The notes: generated from the letters alone by a model not told the origin. A stretch of DNA of 64,000 bases from Elusimicrobia bacterium GWA2_66_18 (GCA_001799675.1 MGTX01000017.1:60311-124310), one strand, 5' to 3'. Positions 1-8,767 are shown, counted from the stretch's first letter. Numbers and translations: made by a program.

Positions 1-1286
1 GCCGCCATGTCCCCCACAAGACCGGCGTCTACATCATGCGCGAGGCAGCCGGGGATATCCTATACATCGGCAAGGCCAACGACCTCTCCAAGCGGGTGGC
101 CCAGTATTTCAACTCGAACCAGGAGAACGTCAAGAACCAGGCCCTGGCCCCGCTCGTCCGGCGCATCGACTACATCCTCTGCCAGTCCGAGCGCGAGGCC
201 CTGCTCCTGGAGCGGCGCCTCATCAACGAGAATCAGCCGTTCTTCAACGTCATGTGGAAGGACGGCAAGACCTATCCCTATCTCAAAATCACTCTCGGCG
301 AGGATTACCCTCGCATCCTCACGACCCGCCGCAAGATCCGCGACGCGGGCGCTTATTTCGGACCCTTCCCCAAAACGACTCCCGTCCGGGGACTGCTCCG
401 TTATCTCTGGAAACACCGCGTATTCTCGCTGAGGCCGTGCCGCTGGGAATTCTCCGAGAAGAATCCTCTGGACAAGCGAAAAATCAACGAATGCCTATAC
501 TATCACACCAAGGAATGTCCCGCCCCTTGCGCGGGACGGATCGCCAAGGCGGATTACCGACGGATCTCCGCACGCGCAGTCCTATTCTTCAAGGGCCGCT
601 ATGAAGATCTAAGACAAGGATTCGAGAGGGAAATGAAGGACGCTTCGAAAGCCCTGGACTATGAAAGAGCCGCCCAACTGCGCGACAACATAGCGGCCCT
701 CTCGCAGATGGGCGAACGCGTCCGGGTACGCGAGGTCGAAGCGGACGGCGTCGGCGGAAGGCTTGCCCAAACCCGGATGGTGACCGCGCTCCAGAAAGCC
801 CTCGACCTGCCCCAGCCGCCGGTTCACGTCGAGTGCTTCGACATCTCCCATTTCCAGGGCCGTCAGACCGTGGCCGCCATGGCCTGCTTCATGGGCGGCA
901 AGCCCCATCGCGAGCATTACCGGAAGTTCCGCATCCGCGAGACGGCCGGCATCGACGACTTCAAGTCCATGCACGAGGCCGTGTACCGGCGCTACCAGCG
1001 CCTGCGGGCGGAGAAGGCGAGCCTGCCGGATCTCGTGCTGATCGACGGCGGCAAGGGTCAATTGAGAGCCGCAGGGAAGGCCCTGGCTGAGTTGAAGCTC
1101 AAAATCCCCCTGGCCTCGCTGGCCAAGCGCATCGAGGAGATCTTCCGGCCCGGCCGCGCGGAGTCCCTCGTCCTGAGTCTCGACGACCCCGCCCTGCTTC
1201 TGCTCCAACAACTGCGCGACGAGGCCCACCGCTTCGGCGCGGCCTACCACCGCCTGCTGCGGGATAAGGGCCTCTTCGACGCCTGA
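1..1286 (+). CDS. uvrC: UvrC-type excinuclease subunit, compact form (5' end cut by window edge)
   Basis: Nucleotide excision repair nuclease that makes the 3' and 5' incisions after UvrAB damage recognition. The frame is open from base 3, so the start lies just outside the window; 427 residues are visible. Counting from the Met at 36, there is an N-terminal GIY-YIG domain (YIGKA at 10-14, Glu-59 in the LLLER motif), four cysteines (135, 153, 161, 165) spaced like the Fe-S ligands of UvrC, a UVR helical hairpin at about 197-226, and an RNase H-like domain with ECFDISH (266-272), IDGG (336-339) and DEAHRF (395-400). The usual linker of about 100 residues between UVR and RNase H domains is only about 40 here, and the C-terminal helix-hairpin-helix pair is absent because the protein stops 16 residues after DEAHRF. 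It converges on pilC with 3 bp between stop codons. Confidence 0.93.
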   Translation, partial: RHVPHKTGVYIMREAAGDILYIGKANDLSKRVAQYFNSNQENVKNQALAPLVRRIDYILCQSEREALLLERRLINENQPFFNVMWKDGKTYPYLKITLGEDYPRILTTRRKIRDAGAYFGPFPKTTPVRGLLRYLWKHRVFSLRPCRWEFSEKNPLDKRKINECLYYHTKECPAPCAGRIAKADYRRISARAVLFFKGRYEDLRQGFEREMKDASKALDYERAAQLRDNIAALSQMGERVRVREVEADGVGGRLAQTRMVTALQKALDLPQPPVHVECFDISHFQGRQTVAAMACFMGGKPHREHYRKFRIRETAGIDDFKSMHEAVYRRYQRLRAEKASLPDLVLIDGGKGQLRAAGKALAELKLKIPLASLAKRIEEIFRPGRAESLVLSLDDPALLLLQQLRDEAHRFGAAYHRLLRDKGLFDA

Positions 1287-1289
1287 CGC

Positions 1290-2516
1290 CTACCCCTGCT
1301 TGCCGGCCAGTTCGCCGAGGCCGAACATGGGCATGAACATCGCGACGACGATGGTGCCGATGATGATGCCCATGACGACGATGACGATGGGCTCGATGAG
1401 GGAGGTCAGGCCCTTCACGGCCGTGTCGACTTCCTGATCGTAGAAGTCGGCGATCTTGGAGAGCATGACATCGAGCGCTCCCGTCTCCTCGCCGACCGAG
1501 ATCATCGAGGTGACCATGTTCGGGAATATGCCTGACTTCTTAAGCGGGTCGGAGAGGTGGCCGCCCTCGCGGATCGACTCGCGCGTGAGCATGACGGCCT
1601 CCGCGATGACCACGTTGCCGGCCGTGGCGGCGACGGTGTCCAGCGCCTGCATGATGGGAACGCCCGACTTAATGAGGGTGCCCAGGGTGCGGGTGAAGCG
1701 GGCGACCGCGACCTTCTTAAGGATGATGCCGAAGATGGGGGCATGAAGGGACTTCGCGTCGACCCACTTGTGGCCGAAGGAAGTTCCGTAGAATTTCAGG
1801 AAACCTTTGTAGGCGAGATAGGGCGCCCCGACGAGCACATACCAGTACGTCTTCATCGCGTCTGAAACGTCGATGAGGATCTGGGTCGGCAGAGGCAGCT
1901 CGGCGCCGAAGCTGGCGAAGATGTTCTTGAAGGTCGGGATGACGAAGACCATCAGGAAGATGGTGACGAGCGCGCAGATGGAAAGGACGATGGCTGGGTA
2001 CATCATGGCCGACTTAACCTTCGCCTTCAGGGCCTCGGAGCTCTCCATATAGTTGGTCAGACGCTCGAGGATGGTGTCGAGGATGCCGCCCAGCTCGCCA
2101 GCCTTGACCATGGAGGTGTAGAGTTCGGGAAAGGCGTCGGGATGCTTGCGCAGGGCGTCCGAGATCGAGAGACCCGACTCGATGTCCGACTTGACCACGC
2201 TCAGGACCGCCTTGAAGGCCGGGTTCTCCGCCTGCGTCTCCAAAATCCCAAGGCTCTGGACGATGGGCACGCCAGCGCTCACCAGCGTCGAGAGCTGGCG
2301 CGAAAAGAGGACTAGATCCTTGGAGGTGACCTTGCCCTTTGACTTAAAGAAGGCCTTGATGACCCCCAGGGGGTCGGCTTGCTTCTCCGCGATCTCCAGC
2401 ACCACCAACTTCTGCGCGCGGAGCTTGTCCACCGCGGACTTCTGCACGTCGGCGTCGATAACGCCCTTCATCATGAGTCCCGCTGAGGTCTTGGCCTTGT
2501 AGCTGAAGACGGGCAT
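1290..2516 (-). CDS. pilC: Type IV pilus/type II secretion inner-membrane platform protein PilC/GspF
   Basis: Polytopic inner-membrane protein on which the PilB and PilT ATPases act to add or remove pilin subunits. The 408-residue length is normal. Two T2SF helical-bundle domains are visible (about 70-195 and 270-395), each followed by hydrophobic segments near 168-192 and 370-395, plus one near 220. The motif SRQLSTLVSAGVP is typical of the first domain. The start has a clear AGGAG Shine-Dalgarno 5 nt upstream of the ATG. It is last in the pilB-pilT-pilC cluster, 40 bp after pilT. GspF is the alternative, but adjacency to pilT favours a pilus role. Confidence 0.95.
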   Translation of the reverse strand: MPVFSYKAKTSAGLMMKGVIDADVQKSAVDKLRAQKLVVLEIAEKQADPLGVIKAFFKSKGKVTSKDLVLFSRQLSTLVSAGVPIVQSLGILETQAENPAFKAVLSVVKSDIESGLSISDALRKHPDAFPELYTSMVKAGELGGILDTILERLTNYMESSEALKAKVKSAMMYPAIVLSICALVTIFLMVFVIPTFKNIFASFGAELPLPTQILIDVSDAMKTYWYVLVGAPYLAYKGFLKFYGTSFGHKWVDAKSLHAPIFGIILKKVAVARFTRTLGTLIKSGVPIMQALDTVAATAGNVVIAEAVMLTRESIREGGHLSDPLKKSGIFPNMVTSMISVGEETGALDVMLSKIADFYDQEVDTAVKGLTSLIEPIVIVVMGIIIGTIVVAMFMPMFGLGELAGKQG

Positions 2517-2556
2517 ATTTTCTCCTCAAGTCACTGCGACCCGAAGTCTCCCCGAA

Positions 2557-3642
2557 TTAACGCGGAGCCGGAGGTGCGGCCATATTGCGCTGCATGAGGC
2601 GGCGGAGGTCTTCCGGGTCGAGCGAGTGAAGCATCGCCTCCTGGAAGGTGATCTTCTGCTTGAAATAGAGTTCGGCCAGGGACTGGTTCATCGTCTGCAT
2701 GCCGACCTTGCCGCCGGTCTGGATGGCGACCTGGATCTGCTCGACCTTCTGCTCGCGGATGAGGTTGCGGACGGCGGCGTTGACGATGAGCGTCTCGGTC
2801 CCCAGCACGCGTCCCGCGCCGGAAGCGTGGTTGAGCAACTGCTGGGCGACGACGGCCTGCAGGACGAAGGAGAGTTGGACGCGAACCTGGTCGAGCTGGT
2901 GCTGGGGAAAGACGTCGATGATGCGGTTGATGGTCTGGGCGCAGTCCGTGGTGTGCAGGGTCGCGAGCACCAGGTGGCCCGTCTCGGCGATGTTGAGCGC
3001 GGCCTGAATCGTTTCCAGGTCCCGGAGCTCGCCGATGAGGATGACATTGGGGTCTTGGCGCAGGACGTGGCGCAGGGCCGTCGTGAAGGTTTCCGTGTCC
3101 TGGCCGACCTCGCGCTGGTTGATGATGGATTTCTTGTGCGCGTGCACGAACTCGATGGGGTCTTCGACCGTCATAATGTGGCAGGAGCGCGTCTCATTGA
3201 TGAAGTCGATCATGCTGGCCAGCGTCGTGGACTTACCCGAGCCGGTCGGACCCGTGATAAGGAGGAGCCCCTTGGACAGCTTCATGATCTCGAGGATGGC
3301 CTTGGGCATCCCGATCTCGTCGAAGGTCTTGAAGTTGTTGGGGATGGCTCGGATGGCGGCTCCCACGCAGCCCATCTGCCGGTAGACATTCATGCGCACG
3401 CGGCCGATGCCGCGCAGGTTGAACGCCAGGTCCAACTCGCTGGAGGCCTCGTAGCGCTCACGCTGCTGGTCGTTGAGCAGGGAGTAGATCAGCTGCTGGG
3501 CCATCTCCGCGCTTAGCTTCTCGAAAGGCGTCGGCACAAGCTGGCCGTCCACGCGCAGGATCGGGGATGCTCCGACAGTGAGGTGCAGGTCGGACGCTCC
3601 CCGTTCGTGCATCAGAAGGAAAAGCTCTCCCATTGATACCAT
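2557..3642 (-). CDS. pilT: Twitching motility retraction ATPase PilT
   Basis: Hexameric cytoplasmic ATPase powering type IV pilus disassembly and retraction. The 361 residues match the family. Visible are Walker A GPTGSGKS (131-138), Asp box around TVEDPIEF (158-165), Walker B ILIGELRD (201-208), His box LATLHTTD (227-234) and the PilT-specific AVRNLIRE motif (290-297) needed for retraction, which separates it from PilB and PilU. The ATG at 3642 is chosen because AAGGAG lies 6 nt upstream; a second Met follows three codons later. It lies 24 bp after pilB, so the two are co-transcribed. Confidence 0.96.
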   Translation of the reverse strand: MVSMGELFLLMHERGASDLHLTVGASPILRVDGQLVPTPFEKLSAEMAQQLIYSLLNDQQRERYEASSELDLAFNLRGIGRVRMNVYRQMGCVGAAIRAIPNNFKTFDEIGMPKAILEIMKLSKGLLLITGPTGSGKSTTLASMIDFINETRSCHIMTVEDPIEFVHAHKKSIINQREVGQDTETFTTALRHVLRQDPNVILIGELRDLETIQAALNIAETGHLVLATLHTTDCAQTINRIIDVFPQHQLDQVRVQLSFVLQAVVAQQLLNHASGAGRVLGTETLIVNAAVRNLIREQKVEQIQVAIQTGGKVGMQTMNQSLAELYFKQKITFQEAMLHSLDPEDLRRLMQRNMAAPPAPR

Positions 3643-3666
3643 TGTCCTCTCCTTGGTTGACGACGC

Positions 3667-5448
3667 TCAGGTATCCACGTCGGACGCGGTCACCCGCATC
3701 ATCTCTTCGACCGTGGCGGTACCGGCGAGGAGCTTGCGGATGGCGCACATGCGCAGGGTAAGCATGCCCTGCTTCATCGACTGATTCTTAAGCTCCATGG
3801 CGGAAGCCCTGTCCAGGATAAGTTGACGGATGGCGTCGGTGACCTCCATGACCTCGTAGAGGCCCTGGCGACCGCGGTAGCCGGTGTTCGCGCAGTTCTC
3901 GCAACCCTTGCCCTTGTGCAGGACGATCTTGCCCTTGCCGGTCGTCTGGAGCTGGGCGTCGATCACGCCGAGCTTCGTGAGCCAGTCGCGTTCGACCTCA
4001 TAGGGCTCCTTGCAGTTGGGGCAGATGGAGCGCATGAGGCGCTGGGCCTCGACTAAGAGCAGGGCCGAGCTGACGAGGAAAGGCTCGACGCCCATCATGC
4101 CCAGGCGGGTGATGGTCTGGGAGGTGTCGTTGGTGTGCAGCGTCGAGAAGACGAGGTGGCCGGTCAGAGCGGCGTTGATGGCGATGGTCGCCGTCTCCTG
4201 ATCTCGGATCTCGCCGACCATGATGACGTCCGGATCCTGGCGCAGAAAGGAGCGCAGGGCCGCCGCAAAGGTCAGACCCACCTGGTTATGGATCTGGACC
4301 TGGTTGATGCCGCTGAGCTGGTACTCGACCGGGTCCTCAGCCGTCATGATGTTCGTGTCCGGCGTGTTGAGATTGGCCAGCGCAGAGTAGAGGGTGGTGG
4401 ACTTGCCCGAGCCGGTGGGGCCCGTGACGAGGACGACGCCGTAGGGCGCGCTCATCGCTTTCTTGAACACGGACATGGCCTCGGGCTCAAAGCCCAGTTG
4501 GGTCATGTTCACCTTCAAGCCCGAGGAGTCGAGGATGCGCATGACGATCTTCTCGCCGGCGGAGCAAGGCAGGACCGAGATGCGCAGGTCGATCTCCTTG
4601 CCGTCGATCTTGAGCTTCATGCGCCCGTCCTGGGGGATGCGCTTCTCGGCGATATTGAGGTTTGAAAGGATCTTCACGCGCGCGCAGATGGCGCTGTGGA
4701 ACTTCTTGGGCAGCGCCGGCTGCTCATGGAGGACGCCGTCGATGCGGTAACGGATGCGCAGTTCCTTCTGGTAGGGCTCGATATGGATGTCCGAAGCCTT
4801 GGTCTTCACGGCGCCCGCCATGATCAGGTTGACCATCTTGATCACCGGCGCTTCCTCGGCCTGTTTCTCCAGCCCGATCTCGATATCCTGGTCGCTCTTC
4901 TTCTCCTCGATGTGCTCGACGCCTTCAGCCGCGGCCTCGTCGACGTCGGATTGCTTGATGATGCCCTCGAGGATCTCCTGGGAGGTGGCCTGCTTATAGT
5001 ACTTTTCATGGGCCGCGGTGATCTCGCTCTCAGAGGCAAGGCAGCCGATGACGTCGCAGCCGCTGAGCATCTTGAGGTCGTCGAGGACCATCACGTCGAG
5101 GGGGTCGGCGATGGCCACCGTGAGGCGGTCCTTCGTCTTATTGAAAGGCATGAGCATTTTCTGCCGGGCGATGGCCTCGGGGACCGCCTGTACGGCCTCC
5201 TCCGGGATGTCTCCGATATCCGCCAGCGACACGAACGAGATGCCCGTCTTTTCGGCCAGGAACTGGAGGAGATTCTCCTCCGGGACGATGCCCTTTCCGA
5301 TGAGGATGGTGCCCAGCTTCTCTCCGCCGCTCTTCTGCGCGTCGAGCGCCTCCCCGAGTTGAGAGGGGGTGATAAGCTTCTCCTCCACGAGCAGATCGGC
5401 AAGGCGGCGCGAGAGTCCTAGCGATATGACGTGCTGGGCGTTCGCCAT
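3667..5448 (-). CDS. pilB: Type IV pilus assembly ATPase PilB
   Basis: Cytoplasmic ATPase driving pilin polymerisation. The 593 residues comprise an N-terminal MshEN-type domain (about 10-150, possible c-di-GMP binding by family knowledge), an acidic linker rich in Glu (160-200) and the GspE ATPase core with Walker A GPTGSGKS (343-350), AEDPVEY (370-376), Walker B region (409-416), His box STLHTND (435-441) and a tetracysteine zinc site (Cys 476, 479, 516, 519). It heads the pilB-pilT-pilC operon. A TTGACA-N17-TAATCT promoter sits so close that the ATG would be about 2 nt from the 5' end of the message; no Shine-Dalgarno is seen. Confidence 0.96.
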   Translation of the reverse strand: MANAQHVISLGLSRRLADLLVEEKLITPSQLGEALDAQKSGGEKLGTILIGKGIVPEENLLQFLAEKTGISFVSLADIGDIPEEAVQAVPEAIARQKMLMPFNKTKDRLTVAIADPLDVMVLDDLKMLSGCDVIGCLASESEITAAHEKYYKQATSQEILEGIIKQSDVDEAAAEGVEHIEEKKSDQDIEIGLEKQAEEAPVIKMVNLIMAGAVKTKASDIHIEPYQKELRIRYRIDGVLHEQPALPKKFHSAICARVKILSNLNIAEKRIPQDGRMKLKIDGKEIDLRISVLPCSAGEKIVMRILDSSGLKVNMTQLGFEPEAMSVFKKAMSAPYGVVLVTGPTGSGKSTTLYSALANLNTPDTNIMTAEDPVEYQLSGINQVQIHNQVGLTFAAALRSFLRQDPDVIMVGEIRDQETATIAINAALTGHLVFSTLHTNDTSQTITRLGMMGVEPFLVSSALLLVEAQRLMRSICPNCKEPYEVERDWLTKLGVIDAQLQTTGKGKIVLHKGKGCENCANTGYRGRQGLYEVMEVTDAIRQLILDRASAMELKNQSMKQGMLTLRMCAIRKLLAGTATVEEMMRVTASDVDT

Positions 5449-5456
5449 TCCCAGAT

Positions 5457-5485
5457 AGATTAGGGTCCCAGCAAGGCTTTGTCAA
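5457..5485 (-). promoter_or_regulatory. Sigma70-like promoter of pilB (leaderless arrangement)
   Basis: On the minus strand, TTGACA (5485-5480), a 17-bp spacer and TAATCT (5462-5457). The -10 box ends 8 nt before the pilB ATG, so transcription should begin at or next to the start codon. Confidence 0.72.
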
Positions 5486-5535
5486 GGCCGATGCCGCGAA
5501 CGGGCATATAAATAAGAAGTGAACTCCTGGGGAGC

Positions 5536-8142
5536 TTACAAGCCCGTATTGACGGTATCCGACCCGAATGAATCATCGTCTTCGGCCGGGGAATTCAACT
5601 CGCTCTCGTTGGGCAGGGAGAGTGCAGGAAGGTCTTTGGGGGCCTCCCCGGCCGCGTCCTTCCTGGCGACGCGCGGAGCGCGGCCCGCGAGCAGACGTTG
5701 CGCCTTCGGATTCTTGCCGAAGACCAGGCCCATCGACATGTCTCCCGCGAAGAGGTATTGAATCTCAGCGCCTCCTCGCGCCGAGGGCACGAAACGGTAC
5801 TCGACTCGATAGGTCTGGCCGCCGGCGCCGCTGGCGCTCCAGATCTCCTTGCCCGCGTCGGCGTCGGCGTTGTGGGAGTACTGCAGCCACCGGGCGACCG
5901 TGCCGCGGCCGCCGTCGAGCGGAAAATCCTTAACGAGGGCCACGGCCGCATCGAGCGCACTGCGCTTGGCGCTGTTCTTGGTCGCCGGACGCGAGAAGGT
6001 CTTGACCTTCGATCTCGCCTTCGGCTTTTCCTCCTCGACGCGCGGCGCGCTGCCCGCGAGCAAGCGCTGCGCCTCCAGATTCTTGCCGAAAACCAGGCCC
6101 ATCGACATGTCTCCCGTGAAGAGGTAATGAACCTCGGCGCCGACTCGTGCCGAGGGCACGAAACGGTACTCGACGAGATAGGTCTGGCCGCCGGCGCCGC
6201 TGGCGCTCCAGGTCTCCTTGCCCGCGTCGGGGCTGGCGTTGTAGGAGTACTGCAGCCACTGGGAAACCGTGCCGCGGCCGCCGTCGAGCGGGAAATCCTT
6301 GACGAGGGCCATGACCGCATCGAGCTCGGTGGATGCCTCCGGCTGGACCGTGGGAGGCGAGGCCGGCTCGACCGCAGGCGTCGGCGCAGTCATGCTCGGC
6401 TTGATGGACGGGGTCCGGGAAGGTTCATCGACCGGCTGGGCGCCGAGATGCTCGCGCCCATCGTCGAGCGAGGCCATCTGCTTGAGGTCTTTCGGTTGGC
6501 GAAGCATGAAATAGCCGATCACGCCCAGGAGGGCCACGAGAGCGGCGGCCGCAAACAGAAATGGCTTATTGCTGCGCACCGACCGCGAGGAAACGGTCGG
6601 CGCCGCCGGGGCGGGCTTAGCCAGGCGCGACAGGACATCCTGCTCGGAGGGGACGCCGGCCGGCGTCGGCGCAGCCTCGAAGACTCCCGAAAAGGCCAGG
6701 GTCGCCGGCGGCTGGGCCGGAGAGGGCGCGCAGGCCATATCCTCGAAGCCAAACGCGGACGCCGCTATTGGGACCGACGCGGGAGCGGTGGCCGACTCGG
6801 GCTGCATCATCTCGCCCAAGGCGACCATACTGGGCGGCGGCGCCGCGCTCTCCGCGGCCGGAACGGGAACGGCGGTCGTTTCGGGCGCGCGCGACTGGAG
6901 GGAAATCGACGCTAACTCAGAAACTGGAGTCAGAATGGGCATTGCCGTTTCCGGGATCGTCGCTGGCGGCGAGACGGATGATATATCTGCCGGGGCTTCA
7001 ACCGCCGGGGCCGACACGGGAGCAGAAGGCGCCGCGCCGTCGTCAGGCCCGACGACACGGAAGGACCTAATCGTCGGCACGACCTTGAAATGCTTTGGCT
7101 TGGGGAAAGCGGCCTTCGTGGAAGCCTTTTCGGGCGCCGTCGCAACGGCATCCGCAAGCGAAGGAGGGGCCGACGCAGGCGGCGAGGGCACGACGGCAGA
7201 AGGAGCCTCAGCAGGGGGGGTAGCCGCAAGTTGCGTCGGCGCTGCGCTTGCGATGGTGGGTGAACTCGGAACAACCCCGACCGGTAGTTCCTTCGACCAT
7301 TCCTGGCATAGTCCTGGCGGCGCAAACGGAACCGCGTCTAACGAAACGAACGACGCTTCGGCCGGCGGAACCAACGACGCCGCGGCCGGCGGCATGAACG
7401 ACGCCTCGGCCGGAGGCGTCAACGACGCCGCGGCCGGCGGCATGAACGACGCCTCGGCCGGGGGCGTCAACGGCGCCGCGACCGGTGGAACCAATGGCGC
7501 CGCGGCCGGCGGCATGAACGACGCCTCGGCCGGAGGCGTCAACGGCGCCGCGACCGGTGGAACCAACGACACCGCGGCCGGCGGCATGATCGACAGCGGG
7601 GCGGCGACGGGCATGAGGCTCTGCGCCGGGGTCTTCAAGCGCAGGGCGATCTCCTTCTCCGCCAGGCGGTGCGCGAGGTCGGACTCGGAGGACTCTAGTT
7701 CCGAGACCCGCATATAGAGTAGTTCGAGTTGGGCCGTGAGCTGCGAGACACGGCCCTTGGAGCGCCTCAGTTCGGCCTCCGCCGCAGCCGACTGCGGCAA
7801 GAGAAGGTCGGAGAAATCCTTATTGAGCGGGGCGTCCGAGAAGAGGCTCTCGGTCGCGCCGGGGAAGTCCTCGTCGTCGATGGGACCCGAGGACTCGATC
7901 TGGAGCCTATCGAGCAGACCGTAGGTGGAGAGCGGGTCCTCTGGGGACCAGGCCACGCCCCTCTTTAGGGAAACACCTGCCAGATCGGGTATCTCGCTGG
8001 CGGGACGCCACTCCCCCTCCCCGGAGGCGGCCGCGTCGCCCGCGCTCACGAGGGTGTAAGAATCGACGCCCGGCAGTCCTGAGAACGCGTCCTTGTCGAA
8101 CGGTCCGAGTATCCGGGAATCCTGATAGACCCAATATTTCAC
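5536..8142 (-). CDS. Membrane protein with GYF-like N-terminus, Pro/Ala repeat region and two tandem C-terminal domains (unknown function)
   Basis: No known family is recognised for the whole protein (868 aa). Residues 1-60 resemble a GYF_2-type module (WVYQDSRILGPF near the start). A Leu/Glu-rich stretch at about 110-165 looks like a coiled coil. Residues about 170-510 are Pro/Ala-rich and include ten 8-residue xxPPAxxx repeats. One hydrophobic segment near 545-565 is a probable transmembrane helix, so the N-terminal part is probably cytoplasmic and the C-terminal part outside. Two closely similar domains of about 95 residues follow, each containing KDFPLDGGRGTV, WSASGAGGQTY and GDMSMGLVFGKN. 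The start is GTG, buried in a perfect hairpin. The gene sits 87 bp upstream of pilB, so a link to pili or the envelope is inferred only from position. Confidence 0.85.
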   Translation of the reverse strand: MKYWVYQDSRILGPFDKDAFSGLPGVDSYTLVSAGDAAASGEGEWRPASEIPDLAGVSLKRGVAWSPEDPLSTYGLLDRLQIESSGPIDDEDFPGATESLFSDAPLNKDFSDLLLPQSAAAEAELRRSKGRVSQLTAQLELLYMRVSELESSESDLAHRLAEKEIALRLKTPAQSLMPVAAPLSIMPPAAVSLVPPVAAPLTPPAEASFMPPAAAPLVPPVAAPLTPPAEASFMPPAAASLTPPAEASFMPPAAASLVPPAEASFVSLDAVPFAPPGLCQEWSKELPVGVVPSSPTIASAAPTQLAATPPAEAPSAVVPSPPASAPPSLADAVATAPEKASTKAAFPKPKHFKVVPTIRSFRVVGPDDGAAPSAPVSAPAVEAPADISSVSPPATIPETAMPILTPVSELASISLQSRAPETTAVPVPAAESAAPPPSMVALGEMMQPESATAPASVPIAASAFGFEDMACAPSPAQPPATLAFSGVFEAAPTPAGVPSEQDVLSRLAKPAPAAPTVSSRSVRSNKPFLFAAAALVALLGVIGYFMLRQPKDLKQMASLDDGREHLGAQPVDEPSRTPSIKPSMTAPTPAVEPASPPTVQPEASTELDAVMALVKDFPLDGGRGTVSQWLQYSYNASPDAGKETWSASGAGGQTYLVEYRFVPSARVGAEVHYLFTGDMSMGLVFGKNLEAQRLLAGSAPRVEEEKPKARSKVKTFSRPATKNSAKRSALDAAVALVKDFPLDGGRGTVARWLQYSHNADADAGKEIWSASGAGGQTYRVEYRFVPSARGGAEIQYLFAGDMSMGLVFGKNPKAQRLLAGRAPRVARKDAAGEAPKDLPALSLPNESELNSPAEDDDSFGSDTVNTGL
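5670..6325 (-). repeat. Two-copy internal duplication in the 868-aa gene
   Basis: Segments at about 5670-5955 and 6040-6325 are near copies offset by 370 bp. They encode the two tandem C-terminal domains. The long identical DNA stretches suggest a recent or gene-converted duplication. Confidence 0.85.
7350..7593 (-). repeat. 24-bp minisatellite coding for Pro/Ala repeats
   Basis: About ten 24-bp units, alternating between two or three variants, encode 8-residue units with a central Pro-Pro-Ala. Units are in frame, so copy-number change would lengthen or shorten the linker without a frameshift. Confidence 0.88.
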
Positions 8143-8164
8143 GCGGCGCTCCGCGCCGCGTGAA
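8138..8164 (-). promoter_or_regulatory. Perfect 12-bp hairpin enclosing the GTG start of the 868-aa gene
   Basis: A 12-bp GC-rich stem with a 3-nt loop (minus-strand loop GGA). The GTG start (8142-8140) lies in the 3' arm, and no Shine-Dalgarno sequence is visible outside the stem. No T-run follows, so it is not an ordinary terminator. A role in holding translation back is inferred. Confidence 0.6.
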
Positions 8165-8186
8165 TGCTTCTAATGAGCATCCCTGT

Positions 8187-8215
8187 AGGATAGCCCGGGA
8201 ATGTTACGAATTCAA
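8187..8215 (-). promoter_or_regulatory. Sigma70-like promoter of the 868-aa gene
   Basis: Minus strand TTGAAT (8215-8210), 17-bp spacer, TATCCT (8192-8187). The predicted start near 8180 gives a leader of about 38 nt that consists mostly of the hairpin at 8138-8164. Confidence 0.6.
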
Positions 8216-8222
8216 GGCAGGA

Positions 8223-8738
8223 TCAGGACTCGGCGCCGCCGCTGAATTCGCCGATGGTGCTGAAGTCGGGTCCCGGCTCCGTCTCGTTGACCTTGTGCTC
8301 GAGTTGGTTCTGGTACTCAATGGAGTAGCGGCAGTAGGGGATGGCCTCGAGACGCGCGCGGCTGATCGGCTTCTGGGTGGCCTCGCAAAAACCGTAAACG
8401 CCGTTGTCGATCTTGCGGATGGCGGCCTCGATCATGTCCAGCGTCGTGCGCTCGTTGTCTGACAACTCGAAGAGGAGTTCCTTCTCGATGGACTGGCTGG
8501 CCTGGTCCACGGAGTCGCCGTTGTCGACGCCCTCCTCCACCTGCTGCTTGCGCACGGTCCGCAGCATGTCGTCGCGCATGGAGACAAGATCCTTGCGGAT
8601 TTCCTTGATCTTCGCCGGGGTCAGCCAGGTCAGGTCCTTGGCACGGGCCGCGGAGGCCTTAGCCTCCTTCTGGGGGGCCGCCTTGCTCTTGGTCTTCGCC
8701 GCGCTCGCCGCGGCCTTCTTCACGCTCTTCTTCGCCAT
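8223..8738 (-). CDS. DksA/TraR-family RNA polymerase-binding regulator with degenerate zinc finger
   Basis: Likely a transcription regulator acting in the RNA polymerase secondary channel. The 171 residues begin with a Lys/Ala-rich tail (1-35), followed by a helical hairpin (about 40-110) and the DksA C-terminal segment GVYGFC..KPISRARLEAIPYCRYSIEYQ (113-143). Only Cys-118 and Cys-136 remain; the positions that would complete the C4 zinc site are Thr-121, Ser-139 and Tyr-142. Such zinc-less versions exist in several phyla. The ATG has a GGAGGT Shine-Dalgarno 4-5 nt upstream. The gene ends 80 bp before the 868-aa gene on the same strand. Confidence 0.85.
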   Translation of the reverse strand: MAKKSVKKAAASAAKTKSKAAPQKEAKASAARAKDLTWLTPAKIKEIRKDLVSMRDDMLRTVRKQQVEEGVDNGDSVDQASQSIEKELLFELSDNERTTLDMIEAAIRKIDNGVYGFCEATQKPISRARLEAIPYCRYSIEYQNQLEHKVNETEPGPDFSTIGEFSGGAES

Positions 8739-8767
8739 GAGGACCTCCGTCCGGGTAAGGCCGAAAT

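Noticed and set aside
2626-3516. A 296-codon plus-strand frame opposite pilT
   Set aside because: Antisense shadow of a clearly conserved gene, with no start signal or motif.
7350-7593. Possible CRISPR array
   Set aside because: Repeats are contiguous 24-bp in-frame coding units with no unique spacers.
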